A DNA stretch of 64,000 nucleotides from Marivirga salinae (GTDB lineage Bacteria; Bacteroidota; Bacteroidia; Cytophagales; Cyclobacteriaceae): assembly GCF_030503855.1 (NCBI RefSeq), contig NZ_CP129971.1:1805501-1869500 (forward strand), given 5' to 3'. Shown here piece after piece: positions 35,899 to 44,600 of the stretch. Below the pieces are notes generated by a model. The model saw nothing but the letters and a program-made list of their open reading frames with translations. It did not search any database and was not told where the DNA came from. The stretch's first letter is position 1; each line of letters opens with the position of its first letter. Both the position numbers and the translations under genes were made by a program.

Positions 35899-36483
35899 AT
35901 GCGACTATTAATTCTAACCATATTCACTCTATTTATATTTTCTGCTTGTGAGCAAAAAATTGAAGACCCACTTAAAAGTCTTCAGGAAAAAGATATTCAT
36001 TCCTTAAATATTAATCTTTATCCAAGTAATTTAAAGATGATCAATACTAATAATGATCCGAATTTTGCTGAAGCTACTAAAGACATTAAAAAACTCCATG
36101 TTTTGCAAATAAAATGGGATGGAGAGACCAAAAAGGAAGATTATGCAGAATGGAAAAGTAAGCAAGATTTCACTTCATGGGAATCTATTTTTACCGCAAG
36201 AATAGATAATGTAGATTTAGAAATAAAAGCTCCTGAGGGCAGAGAAGATATTCTTTATGCTTCTGCTGATACTAAGGATGGCCTTTTTGTTGGTTTTCTT
36301 GAAGGGAATTTTGATATTTCGCAAGTTCCAGCTCTTATGAAAGCTGATTTGGATTTAGGTCCAATTGGTGATTTTATCCAGGATAAAGAAGATAAAAAGA
36401 AGCAAAGAGAAAAGTGGCAAAAAATGCGAGAAGAAATTAAGGGAGATTCAACTGAAGTAATATCTGACAGCATTCAAGAATAA
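35899..36483 (+). CDS. Lipoprotein, probable DUF4252 relative
   Basis: 194 residues. Lipobox FSAC with modified C17. The body (PLKSLQEKDIHSLNINLYPSN... DLEIKAPEGREDILYASADTKDGLFVGFLEGNFDISQVPALMKADL) has the same strand-helix order as the preceding DUF4252 protein, ending in a basic and acidic tail. Probably a second, divergent member of the same family. It lies 6 bases before an ABC transporter gene. Confidence 0.75.
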   Translation: MRLLILTIFTLFIFSACEQKIEDPLKSLQEKDIHSLNINLYPSNLKMINTNNDPNFAEATKDIKKLHVLQIKWDGETKKEDYAEWKSKQDFTSWESIFTARIDNVDLEIKAPEGREDILYASADTKDGLFVGFLEGNFDISQVPALMKADLDLGPIGDFIQDKEDKKKQREKWQKMREEIKGDSTEVISDSIQE

Positions 36484-36489
36484 TTTTTT

Positions 36490-37392
36490 ATGGCAGAAAA
36501 TATATTAGAGATATCAGGACTGAATAAAAGATATGGAAATATTCAGGCGATTAATGATCTTGAGTTAAAAGTTGAAAAAGGAACTGTTTTTGGATTGCTA
36601 GGCCCCAACGGGAGTGGGAAAAGTACCACTCTTGGGATTTTATTAGGGGTTGTTCAGAAGGATTCAGGCGAATACAGGTGGTTTGGAGAAGAACCAACTG
36701 CAGCTCAAAGAAGAAGATTGGGAGCCATTTTAGAAAGTCCTACATTTTATCCTTATCTCTCAGGTATTCAAAATTTAAGAATAGTCTGCAAAATAAAGGA
36801 AGTAGCTGAAAGCAGAATTATGGAGGTTTTGGAACAAGTGGGATTGGCTCAAAGAGCAAAATCTCCCTTCAAAACTTATTCATTAGGGATGAAACAGCGC
36901 CTAGCTATTGCTTCTGCCTTGCTTTCAGATCCTGAGGTGCTGATTTTGGATGAACCCACAAATGGTTTGGATCCTCAAGGAATTGCGGAAATCAGAGAGT
37001 TAATCATTAACATTGCCCAGCAAGGAAAAACCATCATTTTAGCAAGTCATTTATTGGATGAAGTGCAAAAAGTATGTACCCATTTTGCTGTTTTAAAGCA
37101 AGGAGAGAAGATATTTCAAGGGACAGTAGCAGAAAGCTTAATGGGCAATGAGGGGGTAGAATTGTTGTCAGAAGATTTAGAAAATCTAAAGTCCGTGGTA
37201 GCAGGTTTTCCTTCTTTTGTGGATATGAAAATCAATAATTTAGGAAGATTGGAAGTGCAATTATCCAAAGAAACGCCTATTCAAGAATTCCATCAATTTT
37301 TAATTGAAAAAGGGGTAGTGCTTACTCATCTAGCATACATTAATAAATCCCTAGAAAAGCAATTTTTACAACTTTTATCTGCTAAATCATGA
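36490..37392 (+). CDS. ABC transporter ATP-binding protein (ABC-2 exporter type)
   Basis: 300 residues. Walker A GPNGSGKS (38-45), signature SLGMKQR, Walker B VLILDEPTNGLD, plus a C-terminal extension like the CcmA/BcrA/NatA subfamily. It overlaps the permease gene by 4 bases. Together they form an exporter of unknown substrate; members of this group handle antimicrobial peptides, Na+ or polyketides. Its position behind a sigma/anti-sigma/DUF4252 cluster suggests an envelope stress response (inference). Confidence 0.88.
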   Translation: MAENILEISGLNKRYGNIQAINDLELKVEKGTVFGLLGPNGSGKSTTLGILLGVVQKDSGEYRWFGEEPTAAQRRRLGAILESPTFYPYLSGIQNLRIVCKIKEVAESRIMEVLEQVGLAQRAKSPFKTYSLGMKQRLAIASALLSDPEVLILDEPTNGLDPQGIAEIRELIINIAQQGKTIILASHLLDEVQKVCTHFAVLKQGEKIFQGTVAESLMGNEGVELLSEDLENLKSVVAGFPSFVDMKINNLGRLEVQLSKETPIQEFHQFLIEKGVVLTHLAYINKSLEKQFLQLLSAKS

Positions 37393-38204
37393 TTATAAAA
37401 TATTTACAAATAGAATGGTTAAAGCTTAAGAATTATAAAACATTCATTCGATTAGCTTCACTGTATTTTATACTATTGCTTTTGATATTAAGTAGTGTGA
37501 AAATACTTTTATCATGGATGGCGAGTGCAGGTGCCGAGTTTGAAGGAATAAGTCCAGATATCATTCCTTTCTATAATTTCCCTGATGTCTGGCAGAATCT
37601 TACTTATTTAGCATCGTATTTAAAATTCTTCTTGGCATTTATAGTCATCATTTCGGTTACAAATGAATATTCTTATCGAACAATTCGGCAAAATATTATT
37701 GATGGAATGTCCCCAACCGAATTCCTGATAGCTAAACAAACCATGATTGTTGCTTTTAGTCTTTTCAACATGCTAGTGATTTGGCTTTCTGGAACGCTTA
37801 TGGGTCTTTTCTATGGCTCAGGCTTTAGTTTTAGTTTGTATATGATGGATATGGAATTCCTCTTAGCTCATTTTCTGGAATTGCTTACTTTCTTGAATTT
37901 AGCAATGCTAATTTCTGTACTATTTAAAAAGGCGGGTTTTGCCATTATCGGATTATGTTTTTATGCTATCTTTTTGGAACCTGCTCTGGTAGGGATTTTA
38001 AATTATAAATTCGATGATCATTGGTTAATCACATTGTTTCCAATTAATGCAGTAAATAACCTGATTGAAATACCATTTCATCGCTACGTATTTATGGAGA
38101 TTCAGGACTTTATAAAAGTAAGTAGCGCATTAATAGCAATAGCTTGGTTAATCATAAGTATCGGTTTAAATTATATTTTGATTGCTAAGAGAGATATAAA
38201 TTGA
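37389..38204 (+). CDS. ABC-2 type transporter permease
   Basis: 271 residues with about six membrane helices and a short soluble loop VTNEYSYRTIRQNIIDGMSPTEF (near 88-108) that is typical of ABC-2 permeases. Couples to the upstream ATPase by a 4-base ATGA overlap. No substrate motif. Confidence 0.85.
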   Translation: MIIKYLQIEWLKLKNYKTFIRLASLYFILLLLILSSVKILLSWMASAGAEFEGISPDIIPFYNFPDVWQNLTYLASYLKFFLAFIVIISVTNEYSYRTIRQNIIDGMSPTEFLIAKQTMIVAFSLFNMLVIWLSGTLMGLFYGSGFSFSLYMMDMEFLLAHFLELLTFLNLAMLISVLFKKAGFAIIGLCFYAIFLEPALVGILNYKFDDHWLITLFPINAVNNLIEIPFHRYVFMEIQDFIKVSSALIAIAWLIISIGLNYILIAKRDIN

Positions 38205-38207
38205 TCT

Positions 38208-38777
38208 ATGCATGATTTACTTCATGAGATAAGAAATTGTACTGAATGTGTAAATAAGCTTCCCTTAGGAGCTAATCCTATAGTTCAAGCATCAATCCAT
38301 AGTAAGATTGCAATTATTGGACAAGCTCCGGGTATTGCTGTACATCAATCTGGAGTTCCTTGGAATGATAAAAGTGGTGATAATTTAAGGGGTTGGCTTG
38401 GAGTGGAGAAAGAGATTTTTTACAATGAAAATATTTTCGCTTTAATCCCTATGGGATTTTGCTATCCAGGAACAGGGAAATCTGGTGATTTACCACCCAT
38501 GAAGATTTGTGCCCCACTTTGGCATGAAAAGCTTTTTCAAATGATGCAAGATGCAGAGTTAACTATATTGTTGGGTCAATATGCTCAGCGTTACTATTTA
38601 GGAAAAGCGGCTAAGAAATCGCTGACTCAAACTGTCCAATCTTTCAGGGATTATAGTTCTGAATTTTTACCGTTACCACATCCATCACCAAGAAATAATA
38701 TCTGGCAAAGTAAAAATCCGTGGTTCAAAGAAGAGGTTTTGCCTTTCTTAAAATCACGGATTTCAGATATACTTTAA
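38208..38777 (+). CDS. Uracil-DNA glycosylase family protein, family-4-like with Fe-S site
   Basis: 189 residues. Motif A is GQAPG (residues 43-47 region) and motif B is HPSPRN near 164. Four cysteines at C11, C14, C85 and C101 give the spacing C-x2-C ... C-x15-C, which matches the [4Fe-4S] ligands of family 4 uracil-DNA glycosylases. It would remove uracil from DNA. It follows the permease by 3 bases, an odd partner for a transporter. The motif-A Ala-Pro-Gly differs from the GEAPG of typical family 4 by Gln for Glu. Confidence 0.82.
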   Translation: MHDLLHEIRNCTECVNKLPLGANPIVQASIHSKIAIIGQAPGIAVHQSGVPWNDKSGDNLRGWLGVEKEIFYNENIFALIPMGFCYPGTGKSGDLPPMKICAPLWHEKLFQMMQDAELTILLGQYAQRYYLGKAAKKSLTQTVQSFRDYSSEFLPLPHPSPRNNIWQSKNPWFKEEVLPFLKSRISDIL

Positions 38778-38793
38778 TTATATTTTTTCTTGG

Positions 38794-39936
38794 TTAAGCT
38801 ACCGCAGAAATAGGTTCAGTTTTCATTTCTTTTACCTTTTGATCATAACTTCCTGTCCCTAATTGATTCAATAGCGTAAAGTGACTTTTCAACGCTTGAC
38901 CAAAGGATTTATGATGGTGATAAGGAACTCCATATTCTTCTGCCGTCCGTTTTACTATAGGCGCAATCTTTCGATAATGAATATGACAAATATTAGGGAA
39001 TAGATGGTGTTCTACTTGGTAATTTAAACCACCTACTATCCATGAAAACCACCTTGAAGAATTTGCAAAATTTGAAGTGGTACGCATTTGGTGAATTGCC
39101 CAGTTGTTTTCAACACTTCCATTTTCATCCACTTTATAGAAATCTGTTTCAGTAATCACATGAGCAGATTGAAAAACTAAAGCCAATAGAAGTCCACTAA
39201 TAAATTGCATTAATAGAAATGCCAATGCCACTTGCCACCATACAATTCCAGTAATTAAAATAGGCGCTACTAATGTAAGTGCAACATACCATGCTTTATT
39301 GAATAACATTAGACCTAAACTTTTTTTGAAAGTTAATCCTTGCCCTTTTAACAAACCTCTTTTATTGTAGCGGATCAATTGGTCTATGTCTTTAGCAATC
39401 ACCCAATAGAATGTCATTAATCCATAAAGGATTGGAGCATAGTAAGCTTGAAATTTAAAAATGCCTTTACGCTCTTGATGAGGAGAAAATCTAATGATTC
39501 CCTTTTTATCAATATCTTCATCATATTCATCAATATTCGTAAAGGAATGATGCAATACATTATGCTGGATTTTCCAGTTAATGTGATAAGCACCGAGGAA
39601 ATTGGCGGTAAAGCCTAAAGCTCTGTTTACTTTATTGTTTTTGGAATAAACCCCATGATTGGCATCGTGCATCACACATAATCCAATACCTGCCATACCA
39701 AAACCCATTATGATATAAAGCGGTAATGCTAATGCAAAGCTGCTGACAACACCGCTTAGTAAAAATGCTAATGGTGTAAAGTACAACAAGAGCATGAAAA
39801 CTGTCTTTATTCTCATGGCATTATTGGCAAATTTGGAAATATTGTTTTCCTTAAAGTATTCACCCACTCTTTTTCTGAGTGTGCTCACAAATTCAGGATT
39901 GTCGTTAGCGTTAAATTTTACTGTATTCTTGTTCAT
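38794..39936 (-). CDS. Membrane fatty acid desaturase (acyl-CoA/acyl-lipid type)
   Basis: 380 residues. Three histidine boxes: H90-DANH94, H125-NVLHH (to H130) and a C-terminal QVEHHLFP. Four long hydrophobic segments. The QxxHH third box marks front-end type or acyl-lipid delta-desaturases in the FA_desaturase family. It introduces a cis double bond into fatty acyl chains for membrane fluidity. The gene stands alone; convergent with the UDG gene. Confidence 0.9.
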   Translation of the reverse strand: MNKNTVKFNANDNPEFVSTLRKRVGEYFKENNISKFANNAMRIKTVFMLLLYFTPLAFLLSGVVSSFALALPLYIIMGFGMAGIGLCVMHDANHGVYSKNNKVNRALGFTANFLGAYHINWKIQHNVLHHSFTNIDEYDEDIDKKGIIRFSPHQERKGIFKFQAYYAPILYGLMTFYWVIAKDIDQLIRYNKRGLLKGQGLTFKKSLGLMLFNKAWYVALTLVAPILITGIVWWQVALAFLLMQFISGLLLALVFQSAHVITETDFYKVDENGSVENNWAIHQMRTTSNFANSSRWFSWIVGGLNYQVEHHLFPNICHIHYRKIAPIVKRTAEEYGVPYHHHKSFGQALKSHFTLLNQLGTGSYDQKVKEMKTEPISAVA

Positions 39937-40400
39937 AAATATTCGTTAATACTACAAGGTAGCTTAAATTCAACCAAATATCTTATATAATCCCCATGTT
40001 TTAGACGAATGTATTTAACTTGGATAATTTCAATTAATTTAAAACTTGAATATTAGAATAATGCATTTCGAATAAAAATATCTAGTTCGGAAGATTTAAA
40101 ATGCGTTAGTTTTATTTAATATATTTCCTACGTCATTTTAAATAATTGAAACTGAATAATGTGCATTCAATTGAATTAAAGCGATTAATTTTAATTTTTA
40201 TTGATTTTCAATTTCAAAGCATGAACATAATTCAGTTTGCGCAACTTGCCAAGAAAAAGGGGTAAAATCTTTGAAAAATGCATTTTTGTTTAATTATTGT
40301 TTAAATATACTAAACATTAGTTCAACAGGATTTTTTTTTGTGATGCAATGTACTTGTGTATTCAAATTAGATGAATATAATTTTATTTTTTAATTTATAA
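39937..40400. other. Long AT-rich intergenic gap without visible gene
   Basis: About 460 bases with no open frame of convincing length, no RNA gene and no repeat arm that I can see. It holds the promoter region of the minus-strand desaturase gene at its left and the 3' end of the asparaginase gene at its right. Confidence 0.5.
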
Positions 40401-40403
40401 GGT

Positions 40404-40437
40404 AAAAAAAAGCCATACTTAAATAAAAAGCATGGCT
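40404..40437 (-). terminator. Terminator after the isoaspartyl peptidase gene
   Basis: AGCCATACTT (40411-40420) pairs with AAGCATGGCT (40428-40437) with one A-C mismatch. The A7 run before it supplies the U-tail on the minus strand. Confidence 0.7.
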
Positions 40438-40465
40438 CTACATTGAAATAAAATTTTCTCAAATC

Positions 40466-41539
40466 TTATTTTTCATCTTTATAAATAAAAACTTTAGGTG
40501 AGTCTTTTTCATTCATATAACCTCTGTACATTCCGGAAGTATTAAAAGGCATAGAGATATTTCCAGCTCTATCTAAGGCTATAAAGCCACCTGAACCGCC
40601 AAAGTCAACTAATTCTTCATAAACAATTTTATTAGCTGCGGCATCTAAGCTCATGCCTGCATATTTCATTTTGGCGGCTACATCATAAGCTACAACTGAG
40701 CGGATAAAATATTCACCGTGACCTGTAGCTGAAACACCACAAGTTGCATTATCAGCATAAGTTCCTGCTGCAATAATGGGTGCATCTCCAATTCTTCCAT
40801 ATCTCTTATTGGTCATTCCGCCAGTTGAAGTTCCAGCGGCTATGTTTCCATCTTTATCTAAAGCAACACAACCAACTGTTCCAAATTTGCTATCAGGGAA
40901 ATCCATTAATGCAGCACTCCTATCTTTTTCTTCTTCTCTTTTCTTCACTCTCTGTAAAGCATCATATCTACTTTGTGTAAAGAAGTATTCAGGATCAACT
41001 AATTCCAAACCTTGTTCTGCTGCAAATTTCTCAGCTCCTTTGCCCGACATCATCACATGCGGACTGTCATCCATTACTGAAAGTGCAGCTAAAATTGGAC
41101 TTTTGATAGTGGAAACACCAGCTACTGCACCTGCATTTCTTGTTTTGCCATCCATAACGGCTGCATCTAACTCATTTTTACCTTCATTTGTGAAAACGGC
41201 TCCAACTCCAGCGTTAAAAAGTGGAGATTCCTCCATAATTTGAATGGCTGCGATCACTGCATCCATTGCAGGTGCGCCAGATTCTAATTTTGCATATCCG
41301 GCTTCTAATGCCTCCGTCAGTTTAGCTCTGTATTCAGCATCTTGCTCTTCAGTCATGTTTTTGCGTTCAATAGTTCCTGCTCCTCCATGAATTACAAGGC
41401 TTATCGGTCCTTGTTTTATTATTTCTTTTTCTTCTGTTTTAATGTCTCGCTCTTCTGGGGATTTTCTTGTGGTGGGATCGCATGCCGTAATGATAAAGAT
41501 GAACAAAATGGCTAAGTAGTATTGGGAAGTCTTTTTCAT
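40466..41539 (-). CDS. Isoaspartyl peptidase / L-asparaginase (plant-type Ntn hydrolase), lipoprotein
   Basis: 357 residues. Lipobox ITAC with modified C20. The Ntn nucleophile is T221 in FGTVGCVALD, before which the precursor self-cleaves; GGMTNKRYGRIGDAPIIAAGTYAD and SATGHGEYFIR are the conserved binding loops. HGGAGTIE (51-58) is the family start. The alpha chain ends at about 220. It hydrolyses isoaspartyl dipeptides and asparagine, apparently in the periplasm or at the outer membrane, which is less common than cytosolic forms. Confidence 0.92.
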   Translation of the reverse strand: MKKTSQYYLAILFIFIITACDPTTRKSPEERDIKTEEKEIIKQGPISLVIHGGAGTIERKNMTEEQDAEYRAKLTEALEAGYAKLESGAPAMDAVIAAIQIMEESPLFNAGVGAVFTNEGKNELDAAVMDGKTRNAGAVAGVSTIKSPILAALSVMDDSPHVMMSGKGAEKFAAEQGLELVDPEYFFTQSRYDALQRVKKREEEKDRSAALMDFPDSKFGTVGCVALDKDGNIAAGTSTGGMTNKRYGRIGDAPIIAAGTYADNATCGVSATGHGEYFIRSVVAYDVAAKMKYAGMSLDAAANKIVYEELVDFGGSGGFIALDRAGNISMPFNTSGMYRGYMNEKDSPKVFIYKDEK

Positions 41540-41686
41540 ATTTCTATTTTTATCCGTTACTTAAATTTTGCAACCAATATACTCAACTGAACTTCTTTTA
41601 CCAAGATGAATAACTAAAGCGGTTATTTTCTTCCATAAGCGCCAAAAATTCAATAATTTTCGTCAATCTTTTTAAATCTTTGATTT

Positions 41687-44600
41687 ATGCTGAAAATATA
41701 CAGAAATATACTTACCATTATTTTTTCAATAAGCTCGCTTGTAGCTTTTTCACAAGCTGAGCAGAGTTTGTATTTTGTACAGACTTATGATAATGCAGGA
41801 CAGCCTTTGCAAAAAGGAACAGCTATTATTTTGGATGGTCAGGGAACGGGGGCTACCCATCAGAATTTGTTTATAGGCGCCACTAGTGCTAAAGTCTTTA
41901 CCCAAGACAGCTCTGTCCATAATATTTCTACTTTCAATGCACATGATCCCGCTACTGGTTTAGTGAAATTTGCTGTGGATAATAATCTGAGCACCAAATT
42001 TCAAAAGGCTTCCATAAAAGCAGGGAAATTTGAGGAGGCAGGTTCCTTTACTTTATTGCAATCAACAGATATACAGAAGACAGAAAGTAGTGATGTGAAA
42101 ATTGCTAAATCAAAAGAAATAGAAGGCTTTGGAACGTTTGCTGTAATTCCTGATAACTTAAAAAAATCAGCAATAGGTGCGGTTGTGTTATCTGGAAATG
42201 ATATGCTAGGTATTATTTTGAATGAAGCTAATGGTGTAAATGGTGCAGTAATTATTGATTTAGGCCGTTTAGAAAAAGCCAATCCTATCACTAACGGATT
42301 CTCAAATTTTGCTCAAAGGATTAATGTAAATGGACATTTATTGTCAGCCTTAAATGCTTATGCAAATGAAGAGTGGAACAATGCTTTAAATGCCTTTGAA
42401 GAATTCGCTAATCAAAATCCAAAAGATGAATTTGCATGGAAAATGGCTGGATTCTCTGCTTTTGAAGCTAAAAATTATGATAAAACCATCAGTAACTTAA
42501 CAAATGCATTTAAAATAAAATCTAGTCCAAGAGCTTATTCTATTAGAGCATTTGCTTATTTCGAACAGAAGAAATATACGGAAGCAATCAATGATTTTGC
42601 TCAAAGCCAAGATGAAAAAGTAAATGAAGCTAAATGGCATGCTTACAAAGGAATTTCGCATTATGAATTAGATCAGTTGGGTCAAGCAATTCCTGATTTG
42701 GAAAAAGCAGTTGAGTTGAAATATGAAGATCCTCAAGTAAGCTATTATTTAGGAAATGCGCATTTTAAAAATGATGATTTTGCAAAAGCCATTACAGCTT
42801 ATGACCAAGCAGAAAAATTAGGCTACGAATCGGAAGTACTTTTCAATAATAGAGGAAAAGCCAAATTCTTAACTGAAAAATATGAAGCTGCAATTAAAGA
42901 TTATACAACCTCATTGGGTCTAAAAGCAAATTATCAGACAGCTTTGGAAAATAGGGGAGCCGCTTATTATAAAACTGAAGATTGGGAAAACTCCATTAAA
43001 GATTTTGAAAAAGCAATTCAAGCAGGTACCAATGATGCTGATGTTTTTCTACAATTAGCCGAAGCTTACTTTAACACTGAAAACTATTCATCTGCCATCA
43101 CCAATTTTGATAAAGCAATCAATGGAGGTAAAAATGAAGCTGAAGTTTATAGAAAAAGAGGGGTTGCACATTTGAAAGAAAAGAATAGTGATAAAGCTAT
43201 TGTTGATTTCAATGCTGCGGTTCAGAGAGGAGCTAATGATGGTGAAATATTCCAACTTTTAGGAACGGCACAATTTGAAAAAGGAACTTATGAAGAAGCA
43301 CTTCAAAATTTGGAAAGAGCTATTTCATTTCAGGTTAGTGATAGCAATCTTTATAAAAATGCAGCTATTGCAAGTCAAAAGTTGAATAGGAATGAAGGTG
43401 CCATTACTTATTTCAAAAAAGCTATAGCAACAGGAGCTAAAAGTCCTGATGTTTTTGAACAATATGCAATTCTTCTGTATGAGACTGGAAACACTCAGGA
43501 GGCTAAAATTAATATCGAAAGAGCTATGTCTGCTGGTGCTTCTGGTGAAAAATTATTTTTGTATAAAGGGTATTTAGCTATAACGGATAAAAATTGGGAT
43601 GCAGCCATTTCTTCTTTACAAAAAGCTAAGGATGGAGGGGTGAGAGAAGCAGGCTTGTATTCCGCTTTAGGTAAAGCCTATTACCATAAAGATGATTATA
43701 ATTCAGCTATTGAAAACCTAAAACAAGCATTCCAGGCAGGAGACCGCACAGGCGAGAATTATGAATTAATTGGACAATCATATTTTAAGGTAGAGAATTA
43801 TGAGGAGGCTTCAAGAGCTCTGAATTCGGCAATTCAAGGAGGAATTATTAATCAATCAGTTTATTTTGCTTTGGGGCAGTCGTTATTTGAACAAGGGAAT
43901 TTCAAAAATGCAGTAGATGCACTTACCAAAGCTGAAGAACAAGGAGAAAACAGTCTTATTTTGTTTGAAAAAAGAGGTCTTGCGAATAATGAATTGAAAT
44001 CTGCCGAACCAGCTATTGCAGACCTATCAAAAGCATCGGAAAAAGGAAGCAAAAGCATTGAGGTTTATGCTACTTTAGGAGATTTGTATTTTCGTTCTCA
44101 AAATTTAATCAAGGCAGTTGAGTCTTATGATAAAGCTATCAGTTTAGGTGCAAAAGATGCGGTTATTTATAATAACAGAGGAAAAGCTAAATTTTTACAG
44201 GATAAAATCTCTGCAGCCATAGCCGATTATAATCTTGCTTTAGCTGAAAAACCGGATTATGACCAAGCTTTATTGAATAGAGGGTCTGCACATTATAAAC
44301 AAGAAAATTATTCAGCTGCCATCGCTGATTTAGTAAAAACAGAAAAGAAAAGTCCTGAGGTGGCGGAAATGCTCGGTTTGGCATATTACAAAACCCAACA
44401 GTTTGATAAGGCGCTACAAAATATGGAATCTGCCATCAGCGGAGGAGTCAAGAATGCAGAGCTTTATTATTTCAAGGGAAATATTTTGTATGATAAAGAG
44501 GAATACCGTCAGGCTGTAAGTGATTTTCAAAAAGCTGAAGAGGGCGGAATAAGTGAGGGTGCTTTATATGCCAAAGTGGGAAATGCTTTTTTTGAATTGG

